From Tropicimonas marinistellae (GTDB lineage: Bacteria > Pseudomonadota > Alphaproteobacteria > Rhodobacterales > Rhodobacteraceae): DNA of 64,000 bases. A model generated the notes under the pieces. That model was not told where the DNA came from. It searched no databases and saw only the letters and a list, made by a program, of their open reading frames with translations. The position numbers and the translations under genes were made by a program. This document shows, in pieces, positions 1-8,958 of the stretch. Position 1 is the first letter of the stretch; each line of letters opens with the position of its first letter. The stretch spans positions 310,001 through 374,000 of the forward strand of contig NZ_LNCI01000002.1 of assembly GCF_001509585.1 (NCBI RefSeq), read 5' to 3'.

Positions 1-1
1 C

Positions 2-541
2 GTGGAAGGCGGTTTGAGCGAGGCGGAACTCTATCAGAACTGTATCTTCATCCTGAACGCCGGACATGAGACCACGACCAACCTGATCGGCAATGCCCTG
101 GCACTTCTGGATGCCAACCGCATGGCCCGTGCCAGCTTGCTCGAGACCCCAAGGCTGATCGTCACCGCGGTGGACGAGTGCCTTCGTCTGGAAAGCCCCA
201 ACCAGTTCGGCAACCGGTTGACGACGCAGGACGTGGAGCTGCACGGGGAAACGATCCCCGCCGGCACGGACCTGCACCTGTGCATCGGCGCCGCCAACCG
301 CGATCCCGAGCAATTCGAGGCGCCTGACGAGCTTCGGCTAGATCGCCGCCCGAACAAGCACCTCGCCTTCGCCGGCGGCGCCCACACCTGCGTGGGGCTC
401 ACACTGGCGCGCATGGAAGGGCGCATTGCCGTTGGCCGTTTCCTTGAACGCTATCCCGACTATGCCCTGGCGCACGGCGCCAAACTGGGTGGGCGCGTCC
501 GCTTTCGCGGCTACGCGCGATTGCCCGCATATCTCTCCTGA
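2..541 (+). CDS. Cytochrome P450, C-terminal part (5' end outside window)
   Basis: This is the last 179 residues of a bacterial class cytochrome P450, a heme monooxygenase. Visible in order are the I-helix oxygen-binding motif AGHETT (about residues 20-25 of the fragment), the K-helix ExxR motif as ECLR, and the heme-binding loop FAGGAHTCVG, whose Cys (codon 389-391) is the thiolate ligand. The frame is open to the left edge, so the true start lies upstream; the GTG at position 2 should not be taken as the start. The stop is 22 bp before paaZ on the same strand, so the two may be co-transcribed. The substrate cannot be told from the fragment. Confidence 0.93.
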   Translation: MEGGLSEAELYQNCIFILNAGHETTTNLIGNALALLDANRMARASLLETPRLIVTAVDECLRLESPNQFGNRLTTQDVELHGETIPAGTDLHLCIGAANRDPEQFEAPDELRLDRRPNKHLAFAGGAHTCVGLTLARMEGRIAVGRFLERYPDYALAHGAKLGGRVRFRGYARLPAYLS

Positions 542-563
542 GGCCCCGAACAGAGGACCAGAC

Positions 564-2594
564 ATGACCCTTCAACAGATCGACAGTTTTGCCGCCGGAG
601 AATGGATCGCGCCCGGCGAGGGAGCCAGGCTTATCCACTCGGCGGTGACCGGCGAGGCGATGGCCGAGGCTGGTAACGACGCGCTCGACGTGCAGGCGAT
701 GCTGGATTTCGCCCGCAACACAGGTGGACCGGCCCTCCGCGCCATGACTTTCCATGATCGTGCCCGCATGTTGAAGGCACTCGCGATGCATCTCAGCCAG
801 CACAAGCAGGCGATGTACGACATCTCTTTTGCCACCGGGGCCACCCAGAAGGACCACCTGATCGACATCGATGGCGGCATTGGCACGATGTTCGTCTTTG
901 CCTCCAAGGGGCGGCGCGAACTGCCCGATGCCCATGTCTATCTCGACGGAGACGTCGAGCAACTATCGCGCAACGGCACCTTCCTGGGCCAGCACATCTG
1001 TACGCCGATGCCCGGGGTCGCCGTCCATATCAATGCCTTCAACTTCCCGGTCTGGGGCATGCTGGAGAAGCTGGCGCCCACCCTGCTGGCTGGTGTCCCG
1101 GCGATCGTGAAGCCTGCCACCGCGTCTTGCTATGTGACCGAGCTCTGCGTGCGGCTTATGATCGACAGTGGCATCCTGCCCACTGGGGCCCTGCAACTTG
1201 TGTCGGGCGGCCTGGGCGACATGCTGGACCGGTTGACGTGCCAGGACGTAGTGAGCTTCACGGGCTCTGCCTGGACAGCGAACAAGCTCCGTTCCGCGCC
1301 GCATATTATCGAGAACTCGATCCATTTCGTGTCGGAGCAGGACAGCCTCAACGCCTCGATCCTTGGTATGGATGCCGAACCGGGCACACCCGAATTCGAC
1401 CTCTTCGTGAAAGAGGTGCACCGGGAGATGACCACCAAGGCCGGCCAGAAGTGCACCGCCATCCGCCGTATCATCGCGCCCGAAACACGGGTTCCGGCGT
1501 TGATCGAGGCGATTTCAGAGCGGTTGTCCAGGACGACCATCGGCGATCCTAGGCTGGAGACAACGGGCATGGGGGCGCTGGTTTCCAATAGCCAGAAGCA
1601 CGATGTGCTGTCCCAATCTGCCATTATCGGCTCCGAAGCCGAGCGTGTTTACGGGAACCCTGACGACTTCGACGTCGAGGGCGCGGATGCCGAGGCTGGC
1701 GCCTTTGTGCCGCCGATGCTCTTCCACTGCGCCAACCCTGACGCAGCCGAGCGGGTGCACGACACCGAGGCCTTCGGCCCCGTCAGCACCATCATGGGGT
1801 ATCGCGACACCGGCCACGCGGTAGAACTGGCCAACCGGGGCATGGGGTCGCTGGTGGCGTCCGTCGTTACCCGCGATCCAGCAATCGCGCGGGAGATCGC
1901 GCTTGGGTCCGCCGCTTTCCATGGCCGGCTCTACTTCAACAACCGCGACTCGATGAAGGAGAGCACCGGCCACGGATCGCCGCTGCCACACATGGTCCAC
2001 GGCGGTCCTGGTCGTGCCGGCGGCGGCGAGGAGATGGGCGGTGTTCGCGGGGTGATGCATTACATGCAGCGAACTGCCATCCAGGGCTCGCCTGACATCC
2101 TGACCGCCATCGGCAAGAAATGGGTGCCGGGTGCCAAGGAAATCGAGGGTCTCGCGCACCCCTTCACCCGCAAGTTCGGCGAACTGCAGATTGGGGAAAC
2201 AATCCACACCGCCCCGCGAAAGATATCGATGGAGGATATCGAGCATTTCGCGGAGTTCACCGGCGATACCTTCTACGCCCACATGGACGAGGACGCGGCA
2301 GCCGCCAACCCGTTCTTCCCCGGACGGGTGGCGCATGGCTACCTGCTGCTCAGCTTCGCTGCCGGCCTCTTCGTCGAACCGAACCCGGGGCCCGTGCTGG
2401 CCAATACGGGCCTCGACGGGTTGCGCTTCATGAAGCCGGTTTCGGCGGGTGACAGCATCAAGGTGCGTCTGACGGTCAAGAAGAAGACCGGCCGCAATGA
2501 GGAATACGGTGAGGTCCGCTGGCACGTCACCCTGACCAACCAGGACGACGAGTTGGTCGCGGAATACGAACTGCTGACCATGAACGCCTATTGA
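564..2594 (+). CDS. paaZ: PaaZ: oxepin-CoA hydrolase / 3-oxo-5,6-dehydrosuberyl-CoA semialdehyde dehydrogenase
   Basis: Bifunctional ring-opening enzyme of aerobic phenylacetyl-CoA catabolism, acting in the cytoplasm. The 676 residues match the family length (E. coli PaaZ is 681). The N-terminal aldehyde dehydrogenase domain (about 1-520) carries the nucleophile in GQKCTA (Cys297) and the general base Glu in HFVSEQD. The C-terminal MaoC-like hydratase domain (about 530-676) carries the Asp and His pair in the stretch from HMDED to GRVAHGY. The ATG at 564 starts MTLQQIDS like known homologs; the frame is open further upstream but overlaps the P450 gene. The next gene, 50 bp downstream, is a PaaX-type regulator, which supports the assignment. 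Other paa genes are not in the window. Confidence 0.95.
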   Translation: MTLQQIDSFAAGEWIAPGEGARLIHSAVTGEAMAEAGNDALDVQAMLDFARNTGGPALRAMTFHDRARMLKALAMHLSQHKQAMYDISFATGATQKDHLIDIDGGIGTMFVFASKGRRELPDAHVYLDGDVEQLSRNGTFLGQHICTPMPGVAVHINAFNFPVWGMLEKLAPTLLAGVPAIVKPATASCYVTELCVRLMIDSGILPTGALQLVSGGLGDMLDRLTCQDVVSFTGSAWTANKLRSAPHIIENSIHFVSEQDSLNASILGMDAEPGTPEFDLFVKEVHREMTTKAGQKCTAIRRIIAPETRVPALIEAISERLSRTTIGDPRLETTGMGALVSNSQKHDVLSQSAIIGSEAERVYGNPDDFDVEGADAEAGAFVPPMLFHCANPDAAERVHDTEAFGPVSTIMGYRDTGHAVELANRGMGSLVASVVTRDPAIAREIALGSAAFHGRLYFNNRDSMKESTGHGSPLPHMVHGGPGRAGGGEEMGGVRGVMHYMQRTAIQGSPDILTAIGKKWVPGAKEIEGLAHPFTRKFGELQIGETIHTAPRKISMEDIEHFAEFTGDTFYAHMDEDAAAANPFFPGRVAHGYLLLSFAAGLFVEPNPGPVLANTGLDGLRFMKPVSAGDSIKVRLTVKKKTGRNEEYGEVRWHVTLTNQDDELVAEYELLTMNAY

Positions 2595-2644
2595 GCCACC
2601 CGGATTGATTGTGCTCCACGCGGGTGCGCCCTAGGGTCGCTCGC

Positions 2645-3463
2645 ATGGAAACCGCCGTTTCGCAAACCTTTACCGCCTGCCGTGACCGGCTGCTTTCGCT
2701 TTCGGAATACCGCGTCTGGTCGCTGATCGTGACGATCCTCGGCGATCTGGCGCAAGCGCCTGACGCTCGGATCAGCAGTGGCACCCTGACCCGGATCACG
2801 GAACCGATCGGGGTGAGGCCGGAAGCGATGCGCGTTGCCCTGCATCGGTTGCGCAGGGACGGCTGGATCGAAAGCCACCGGCGCGGCCGGGAGAGTTTCC
2901 ACCACCTGACTGAAATGGGGCGCAGCCGCAGCGTCGCGGCCACGCCGCGGATCTACGGACCCGGAGCACCACAGGACGCCCCGCTACACATCCTGATCGT
3001 TGACGAAGATGACGCGAGTGGGCGGCTGCTGATCGACTCACTTGTCGGGTTGGGGACACATGTGCCTGTGGGAGCGCAGGCGGCGCTCGGTGTCGGGGAA
3101 CCACCGGCGGATTCCGCCGGAATCGGCATATTTCGCATTACAGAGAGTTACGTGCCGGACTGGTTGCAGCACCGTATCTGCCCGCCCGAACTCGTGCAGG
3201 CTTACGTTGATCTGAAACTCGGCCTGGAAACGGTATCGGCAGAGCTCGATGATGCGCCGAAACTGACGACAACCGAAATCGTCGCCCTCAGGGCACTGGT
3301 CGTTCACAACTGGCGGAGAATCTTGCTCCGCCACCCGGACCTGCCGGCCTATCTTTTCCCAAAGGATTGGTGCGGTCGTGATTGTCGCACTCTGGTCACT
3401 GATATTCTCGGTCGACTGCCCCGGCCCGAAGCCGGCCCGGACGGCGTGGTCATCGCCTCCTGA
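2645..3463 (+). CDS. paaX: PaaX-family transcriptional regulator
   Basis: A 272-residue protein of the PaaX family, GntR-like winged-helix repressors that respond to phenylacetyl-CoA in known systems. The N-terminal winged helix is visible from about residue 20 to 90, with the recognition-helix region GVRPEAMRVALHRLRRDGWI and the wing ESHRRGRESFH. The C-terminal half matches the usual effector domain in length. I chose the ATG at 2645 (METAVSQT); the frame could extend to a TTG at 2609 but that gives an atypical basic leader. It lies directly downstream of paaZ on the same strand and probably represses the adjoining paa genes. Confidence 0.9.
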   Translation: METAVSQTFTACRDRLLSLSEYRVWSLIVTILGDLAQAPDARISSGTLTRITEPIGVRPEAMRVALHRLRRDGWIESHRRGRESFHHLTEMGRSRSVAATPRIYGPGAPQDAPLHILIVDEDDASGRLLIDSLVGLGTHVPVGAQAALGVGEPPADSAGIGIFRITESYVPDWLQHRICPPELVQAYVDLKLGLETVSAELDDAPKLTTTEIVALRALVVHNWRRILLRHPDLPAYLFPKDWCGRDCRTLVTDILGRLPRPEAGPDGVVIAS

Positions 3464-3866
3464 GCCAGGATCGCTGGAAAGCATAGGGAAACATCACTGG
3501 CGAAAGTCGAAGTCTTCGAACTCAAGGCGGTCCTACGAGCACTCAGGACCCCCGATGATGCCGTCGCCCTTTAGAGCGTTGACGGCTCTACTGATCTTGT
3601 CGGAAACAAGAGTGCGCTTACAGGTAAAAGTGAACTTTCTTAACGGATTAGGCGCCGAACCAAACCTACGATAGTGGCCGCCAGTCTCCTAAAACGACCC
3701 GGTGTCGAACAATGCGACCCGGCACTTGAGACCCTTTGCATCATCGAAACGGAACACATTCGTCTGATCGGGTCCACCCGCAATCATTACCGGGGTTACG
3801 TCTGAGCAACTCGGCATGCAACGAGGCAGGGGGCTGGCCAGCGTCCCCCAATGACGAAATGGGCCG
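3464..3866. other. Intergenic stretch, no gene recognised
   Basis: About 400 bp between paaX and the recognisable part of the IS6 relic. Only short open frames without recognisable similarity occur, and the base composition is less GC-biased than in the flanking genes. The right half (from about 3790) could still be decayed transposase N-terminal sequence, because a short basic stretch there (RHATRQGAG) sits where IS6 transposases have their Arg-rich segment, but that is too weak to annotate. Confidence 0.5.
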
Positions 3867-4264
3867 CAGTGGCGGTGCCGACTGAACAAGGTACTCGTGA
3901 ATATCAACGGTGAACGAGATTACCTTCAGCGAGCGGTCGACCACTGAGGCGAAACTCTGGAAGGTAGGCGACAAGGGTACGCGGTCGGCAAGTTGTCTTG
4001 GGTTTCATGAAATAACTACGCAGGCGTGCGGCCATCGGAAGGATTTCTGACCGACTTGCTCCTTTACAATAGCGCGGTTTTGAAGACGACCGACGCCTCG
4101 CTGACGCAAGAAGCAGACCAATGCTCGAACAACCGGGCGGCGAAATAACACTCACCGTTTCGACGACAGGAGAGGGCGATGCAACGCTTCCGGCGGAAGC
4201 GAAGTACACAGCATTTGCCTCCGTCCACGCGGTTGCCCTCGACCATTTGAGTCCGGCGCGGCAG
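3867..4264 (+). pseudogene. IS6-family transposase relic A (decayed)
   Basis: Reading one + frame from 3867 gives an almost gapless match to the middle and C-terminal part of IS6-family transposases. INGERDYLQRAVDH stands for the family stretch of the form INGERHYLWRAVDH, then RPSEGFLTDLLLYNSAVLK for the second catalytic Asp region (RPE...TDxLxxYxAAxK), then CSNNRA, then SPFRRQERAMQRFRR for the PFRRRERAMLRFRR region. The frame is broken by stops at 3945, about 4008 and 4146, and a frameshift near 4200 is needed to reach FASVHAVALDHL, the equivalent of FASVHASVHNHF. The catalytic Glu after NNRA is lost. It is an ancient, non-functional copy lying just downstream (on the other strand) of the TetR gene. 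Similarity is judged from memory of the family. Confidence 0.8.
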
Positions 4265-4317
4265 GAGGGGCAGGCTCACTGTCCATTCAGAGACCGATAA
4301 CCTTCGACCGGTGAGCA

Positions 4318-5013
4318 TCACGCCAAGACGGATGTCAGAACGGCGTGAACAACTTGCTCCCGCAGGTCACCCTGGGCTTTGTCCGTGAACAGCTCTTCGC
4401 CGAATATGATCGAGAAGGTCGGGCGGTTCGACACGTTAAAGAAGCACATGGCGCTGATCTGCCAGTGAAGCACCAAGGGTGACACATCTTTCCTGAATTC
4501 ACCCGTGCCGATTCCTGCCTCACAGATGCGTGCTAGCTGTTCGATGGCCGTCGTGCTCGATTCGCTGAGCGTTTCCATGGCTCGCATGTGTCTGCCGTCA
4601 TGAATGTTCTCGATCATGACAAGGCGAATGAAGTCAGCGTTGTTGCGGTGGTGGTCGAATGTGAACCGGACCAGCCTACGGAGCGCCTCGGTGGGTGGTA
4701 ATCCATTGAGATCCAGTTCGGCCTCACCTTTGCGAACGCTCCTGTAAGCATCCTCAAGAGCGGCTCGGTACAGGCCTTCCTTGTCGCCGAAGTAGTAGAA
4801 GATCATCCTCTTCGAGGTCTGGATACGGTTGGCAATATCTTGAATCCGCGCCCCGGCTAACCCGTTTTCCGCAAATTCTGCCTTGGCGGCGCGCAAGATG
4901 TCTGCGCGCACGGCCTTCGGATCTTGCTTCCAGGACCGAACCTTTTTTTCGGAGTCGTTTCTCTCGCCGTCCATGACTTCCGTTTCCCATGCTGAGGCGC
5001 GGTTGTCCAGCAT
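4318..5013 (-). CDS. TetR/AcrR-family transcriptional regulator
   Basis: A 231-residue TetR-type repressor. The helix-turn-helix domain spans about residues 38-85, with AEFAENGLAGARIQDIA and the recognition helix ending in TSKRMIFYYFGDKEGLY. The C-terminal ligand domain is of usual length. It is divergent from the dehydrogenase/TRAP operon, which it likely controls; two 18-bp direct repeats fill the gap between them. The ATG at 5013 abuts repeat 1 and has no clear ribosome site, so initiation at the ATG at 4974 (MDGERND) is possible and would put repeat 1 in the leader. The ligand is unknown; an intermediate of the neighbouring pathway is the likely choice. Confidence 0.92.
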   Translation of the reverse strand: MLDNRASAWETEVMDGERNDSEKKVRSWKQDPKAVRADILRAAKAEFAENGLAGARIQDIANRIQTSKRMIFYYFGDKEGLYRAALEDAYRSVRKGEAELDLNGLPPTEALRRLVRFTFDHHRNNADFIRLVMIENIHDGRHMRAMETLSESSTTAIEQLARICEAGIGTGEFRKDVSPLVLHWQISAMCFFNVSNRPTFSIIFGEELFTDKAQGDLREQVVHAVLTSVLA

Positions 5014-5062
5014 TTAACCATGCGGTACATTTCGGTTGACCAAATTAACCACGCGGTCCATT
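5014..5062. promoter_or_regulatory. Two direct-repeat operator sites, probably for the TetR regulator
   Basis: TTAACCATGCGGTACATT at 5014-5031 is repeated as TTAACCACGCGGTCCATT at 5045-5062, with 16 of 18 positions equal and a 31-bp period, about three helical turns. Each copy contains the short dyad ACC-N4-GGT. The pair fills the gap between the divergent TetR gene and the catabolic operon, where an autoregulating repressor should bind. The direct repeat is seen in the sequence; binding is inferred. Confidence 0.7.
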
Positions 5063-5108
5063 GTCGGCGAAAGCGAATCGCGGGACGGCAGGGGAGGAGC
5101 ATCCTGAA

Positions 5109-6011
5109 ATGTCGGTTCAGTCTGTCATCGACGGCGGCACGGATATCCGGGTCGGGTTGATCGGTCGCGGGATCACTCGGTCTCGCACGCCGGCCATGCA
5201 TATGGCGGAAGCCAGAGCGCAGGGAATGACATGCGCCTACAGGCTGTTGGACATGGACGATGATGCGTTCGCGGGAAGAACACTCGCGTCGATGCTCGAA
5301 TGGGTCGAAAGCGAAGGCTATTGCGGCGTCAACGTCACGTATCCGTTCAAGATCGAAGTCATTCCTTTGCTGGATGGTTTGTCAGCGAATGCTTCCGCCA
5401 TCGGCGCCGTGAATACAGTCGTGTTCAGGAACGGCACGCGAACCGGTCACAACACAGATCTGTGGGGATTTGCCGAGGGCTTCCGTCGTGAGTTTGGCGC
5501 CGGTCCACACCGGCACGTCTTGTTGCTTGGTGCGGGCGGAGCGGGCGTTGCGGTCGCGCATGCTCTGGTTGACTGTGGCGTCCAGCGCATTTCGATCTTC
5601 GATCTCGATTCCGACAGGGCCGAAGCGCTCGCGATACAGGTGGCAAACAACCGTGCGGACGTTGATGCGATGGCGGTCGCCGACCTGGCGGGTCTCGCCG
5701 CACAAGACGCTCCGGAAGGGATCGTGAACGCGACGCCTGTTGGGATGGCGAAGCTGCCCGGATCGGCTTTTCCCTTGGACTTGCTGACGCCTCGGATGTG
5801 GGTCGCTGACATCGTCTATTTCCCGTTGGAGACAGAGTTGCTTCGCGGAGCTAGGTCCCGGGGGTGTCGCACTCTCGGCGGCACCGGAATGGCCGTGTTT
5901 CAAGCCGTTCGCGCATTTCAGCTCTTCACAGGGCATCCCGCCGATCCGAAGCGGATGAAGGCGACCTTCGATGCCTTTGACCTGAAAGCAAAAGATCAAC
6001 CGAAAAACTGA
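5109..6011 (+). CDS. Shikimate/quinate dehydrogenase family protein (AroE-like)
   Basis: A 300-residue member of the AroE/YdiB/QsuD family that oxidises or reduces shikimate- or quinate-like cyclic polyol acids with NAD(P). The substrate domain shows SRTPAMH near the N-terminus, the catalytic Lys in NVTYPFK and the Asp in GHNTDLWG. The Rossmann domain shows GAGGAGVAVAHAL. The YPFK variant of the Lys motif is more like catabolic dehydrogenases than housekeeping AroE (NVTxPxK). I chose ATG 5109 because GGGAGGAG lies about 10 bp upstream. It heads an operon with a TRAP transporter and ends with a 3-dehydroshikimate dehydratase-like gene, so a catabolic role (shikimate or quinate to 3-dehydro form) is favoured over aromatic amino acid synthesis. 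Confidence 0.88.
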   Translation: MSVQSVIDGGTDIRVGLIGRGITRSRTPAMHMAEARAQGMTCAYRLLDMDDDAFAGRTLASMLEWVESEGYCGVNVTYPFKIEVIPLLDGLSANASAIGAVNTVVFRNGTRTGHNTDLWGFAEGFRREFGAGPHRHVLLLGAGGAGVAVAHALVDCGVQRISIFDLDSDRAEALAIQVANNRADVDAMAVADLAGLAAQDAPEGIVNATPVGMAKLPGSAFPLDLLTPRMWVADIVYFPLETELLRGARSRGCRTLGGTGMAVFQAVRAFQLFTGHPADPKRMKATFDAFDLKAKDQPKN

Positions 6012-6032
6012 ACGCGAATAAGGGAGGACTCC

Positions 6033-7037
6033 ATGACGTTCAACTTCACCACGCTTGCCGCCACAGCGGTTCTGACAATCGGAATCGCTTCGGCTGCCGG
6101 AGCACAGACGATCCGGGTTGCGCATGTCGACCCCGACGACTGGACGGCATCGAAGAAAGGTGCAGCCGCGCATGTATTCAAGAATGTCGTCGAAGGCGAA
6201 ACCGATCTTACCGTCGAACTCTTCCCGGCCGGTGCGCTTGGCAACGAGGACGAGTTGGTCGGTCAGGCCCAGGAAGGCCTGACCCAGGTGGTGCTGGTCT
6301 CGGGCGCAATGTCCAAGATCTGTCCGGCGGCCGGCGTGCTCGACATTCCTTACACCTTCTCTTCGGCAACGATCGCCTGGGACGTGCTTGATGGAGACTT
6401 TGGTGACGCCCTGGCTGAGCATTGCCTCGAACAGACCGGTCTGCGCACACTCGCCTATGGCGAAACGGGTTTTCGCAACTTCACCAACAACACCCGTGAG
6501 ATCCGCAACCCCGAGGATATGGCGGGCCTGAAGTTCCGCGTCCAGCCGATCCCGCTCTATGTCGAGATGGTAAAGGGCCTTGGCGGAGAACCGACGCCAA
6601 TTGCCTGGACCGAACTGCCCAACGCGCTGTCCACCGGTGTCGTCGACGGACAGGAAAACCCGGTCGGCGTTATCTACAACAATGGGCTTCACAAGCTGCA
6701 GGAGTTCATGACCCTCGACGGGCACGTCTATGCCGCCGACTTCATCCTGATCTCTGACGAGTTCTTCCAATCGCTATCTCCGGCCGAGCAACAGGTGGTC
6801 GAGAAAGCTGCGCGTATTGCTGGCACCATGGGGCGGGCGATTCAGCAGTGGGGCACCGCGGAAGGCGTGAACAAGGTGCAGGAGGAAGGCATGCAGGTCT
6901 ACTCCCCGACGTCTGAGGAGATTGCTGCCTTTGCCGAGAAGGCGCAGCCAGCCGTGATCGAGTACCTTCGCGGGGAACTGGGTGACGATGCTGCATGGAT
7001 CGATCGCCTTCAGGAAGCGGTCTCCTCCGCTCAGTAA
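6033..7037 (+). CDS. TRAP transporter substrate-binding protein (DctP family)
   Basis: Periplasmic binding protein of a tripartite ATP-independent transporter, 334 residues. An N-terminal signal peptide ends at AGAQ (about residue 24). The family signature region is clear: TGFRNFTNNTREIRNPEDMA followed by GLKFRVQ, whose Arg normally binds the substrate carboxylate, and GVVDGQENPVGVIYNN. It is followed by the small and large membrane subunits. The ligand is probably an organic acid; the gene context suggests a shikimate- or quinate-like cyclic acid, but this is inference. A strong stem-loop follows the stop codon, which may raise the level of this mRNA segment relative to the permease genes. 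Confidence 0.94.
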   Translation: MTFNFTTLAATAVLTIGIASAAGAQTIRVAHVDPDDWTASKKGAAAHVFKNVVEGETDLTVELFPAGALGNEDELVGQAQEGLTQVVLVSGAMSKICPAAGVLDIPYTFSSATIAWDVLDGDFGDALAEHCLEQTGLRTLAYGETGFRNFTNNTREIRNPEDMAGLKFRVQPIPLYVEMVKGLGGEPTPIAWTELPNALSTGVVDGQENPVGVIYNNGLHKLQEFMTLDGHVYAADFILISDEFFQSLSPAEQQVVEKAARIAGTMGRAIQQWGTAEGVNKVQEEGMQVYSPTSEEIAAFAEKAQPAVIEYLRGELGDDAAWIDRLQEAVSSAQ

Positions 7038-7049
7038 TCCGTCTCTCCT

Positions 7050-7079
7050 GCCGGGGACACGCACCGTCTTGTCCCCGGC
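7050..7079 (+). promoter_or_regulatory. Intra-operon stem-loop after dctP-type gene
   Basis: GCCGGGGACA (7050-7059) pairs perfectly with TGTCCCCGGC (7070-7079) around a 10-base loop. It lies between the binding-protein gene and the DctQ gene and has no following T-run, so it is more likely an mRNA-stabilising or partial-attenuation hairpin than a full terminator. Confidence 0.75.
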
Positions 7080-7106
7080 GATTTCCACCCAGATAGCGGA
7101 ATACCC

Positions 7107-7643
7107 ATGGAAAAGATCACTCGGAGTGTCCGGAACGTCTTTGCCTTTGGCGCCGGCTGTTCCATGGCGTTGGTTTTCGCCATCATCTTCGTCAATTCAG
7201 TGCGCCGATACACGATCGGCAAGTCGATCGCCTGGGGCGAGGAGCTTCCGATCTACCTGACAATCTACGGTGTGATGTTCGGAATAGCATATGCGTACAT
7301 GACCGACTGCCATATCCGTTTTTCGGTGGTCTCCGACCTGTTGCCGGAACGGATGCGGGGCTGGCTTTGGATCGCATCGGACGTCGTTACGGTCGTTTGT
7401 GGACTTGCACTCGTCGTGGCCGGACATGCATTCGCACTGCGACGTGGTGGCGTTGACAGCTCCGGCCTCAAGGCCACGGCCGACTGGCTCGCAGATACAA
7501 GCGGCGTGACCGCACTTGAGTGGATTGGCAAGGCCGGCACCTGGCAATACGCCATCGCAATTGGCGGGTTGATGCTGAGCATCGCGGCACTCCTGCGACT
7601 CGTTGAGCGGTTGGGCGCGGCTCCTGCAGAGGGCGTGCAATGA
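7107..7643 (+). CDS. TRAP transporter small permease (DctQ family)
   Basis: A 178-residue four-helix membrane protein, the small integral subunit of TRAP transporters. Hydrophobic segments lie at about residues 13-33, 48-66, 90-110 and 144-165. The family pattern WGEELPIYLTIYGVMFG is present in the first half. Its stop overlaps the start of the large permease gene by 4 bp (ATGA), so the two are translationally coupled. It works together with the upstream DctP-type and downstream DctM-type proteins. Confidence 0.93.
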   Translation: MEKITRSVRNVFAFGAGCSMALVFAIIFVNSVRRYTIGKSIAWGEELPIYLTIYGVMFGIAYAYMTDCHIRFSVVSDLLPERMRGWLWIASDVVTVVCGLALVVAGHAFALRRGGVDSSGLKATADWLADTSGVTALEWIGKAGTWQYAIAIGGLMLSIAALLRLVERLGAAPAEGVQ

Positions 7644-8914
7644 TCTATGCCATCCTTATCATCGGTCTGCTCATCGGCCTGCCCATCGCCATTGCGATCA
7701 TTGCCACGCTTCTGGTTTTCATGGCGACAGGCGAAGCTCCCTACACGATACGCATCGTGGCCACGGAGATGTTCCGCAGCCTGAACTCCTTTCCGCTGTT
7801 GGCCATTCCGCTGTTTGTTCTCGCCGGTGAGCTGATGAACGAGAGTGGCATCACAGGTCGCATCATTGCCTTCGCCAACGTTCTCGTCGGGCGCATGCGT
7901 GCGGGGCTTGCCATGGTCAACATCTGGGCGTCCGTGATCTTCGCGGGCCTGTCCGGTTCGGCCGTGGCGGATACGTCGGCGATTGGCCGGGTGTTTATCC
8001 CGGAAATGGAGAAGCACGGCTATGATCGGAGTTTCGCCGCGGCGCTGACGGCAGCCTCCTCGGTCATCGGCCCGATCATCCCGCCGTCGATCCCAGTGAT
8101 CATTTATGCGCTGATCGTCTCAGGTGTGTCGGTTCCGGCCCTGTTCCTCGCCGGGATCGTGCCCGGGCTCCTGCTCGCCCTGTTCCTGTCAGGCTACGTT
8201 CTTCTGACGGTCAAGGTCGATCACGTCGATCAGGCAATCGAGCTGTCGGCCAAGCCGGCTGGCGCGGCGCTTCTTGAAGGCATATTGCCACTATTGATGC
8301 CGGTGTTCGTCGTCGGTTCGATCCTGATTGGTGTCGTCACGCCAACCGAAGCCGCGTCCTTTGCCGTGGCCTATGCGTTGGTTCTCGGGATTTTCGTCTA
8401 TCGCAAGATCACCCTCTCGGCATTGCCCCGCATCTTCGCTGGCGCAATGAGGGACAGCTCGGTGATCCTGATCATCATCGCCGCTGTGGGCGCTGCCAAC
8501 TGGCTGCTTACCTACAACCGCGTGCCCAACATGCTGACCGACTGGGTGCTGGCAAATGTCGACGGCAAGACCACCTTCCTGATCGCGGTGATCCTGCTGT
8601 TTCTCTTTGTCGGGCTGTTTCTTGAGGGTATCGCCGCGATGCTGGTATTGGTGCCGATCCTGCATCCGATCGCCGTCTCGCTCGGGGTCGATCCAGTACA
8701 TTTCGGCATCCTGGTCATCTTCAACCTGATGATCGGGTTGATCACGCCGCCCTTGGGGCTCTGCCTCTTCGTGGCGGAAGGAATAGCCAATGTTGGCATG
8801 GTGCGGCTCACGCGCGCGATCCTTCCGTTCTTTTTTGTCGAGGTTTTGGTCCTCCTTATTCTAACATTCGTACCTGAAACCGTCATCTGGCTACCGCGCG
8901 TCATGGGGTTCTGA
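7640..8914 (+). CDS. TRAP transporter large permease (DctM family)
   Basis: A 424-residue, roughly 12-helix membrane protein, the sodium-coupled transport subunit. Family features include GLSGSAVADTSAIG in the first conserved segment and VIGPIIPPSIPVIIYA, and near the C-terminus FGILVIFNLMIGLITPPLGL, all typical of DctM. Length is normal. It shares 4 bp with the DctQ gene and its TGA overlaps a possible ATG of the next gene. Confidence 0.95.
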   Translation: MIYAILIIGLLIGLPIAIAIIATLLVFMATGEAPYTIRIVATEMFRSLNSFPLLAIPLFVLAGELMNESGITGRIIAFANVLVGRMRAGLAMVNIWASVIFAGLSGSAVADTSAIGRVFIPEMEKHGYDRSFAAALTAASSVIGPIIPPSIPVIIYALIVSGVSVPALFLAGIVPGLLLALFLSGYVLLTVKVDHVDQAIELSAKPAGAALLEGILPLLMPVFVVGSILIGVVTPTEAASFAVAYALVLGIFVYRKITLSALPRIFAGAMRDSSVILIIIAAVGAANWLLTYNRVPNMLTDWVLANVDGKTTFLIAVILLFLFVGLFLEGIAAMLVLVPILHPIAVSLGVDPVHFGILVIFNLMIGLITPPLGLCLFVAEGIANVGMVRLTRAILPFFFVEVLVLLILTFVPETVIWLPRVMGF

Positions 8915-8958
8915 TGTCCTGTACAACCGTCAATTCACCATCAACCTCGGAGGATACG

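Noticed and set aside
5382-6770. Long minus-strand open frame opposite the dehydrogenase and DctP genes
   Set aside because: It is antisense to two genes with clear motifs, its translation is His/Arg/Asp-rich with no domain pattern, and it arises from high GC at third positions.
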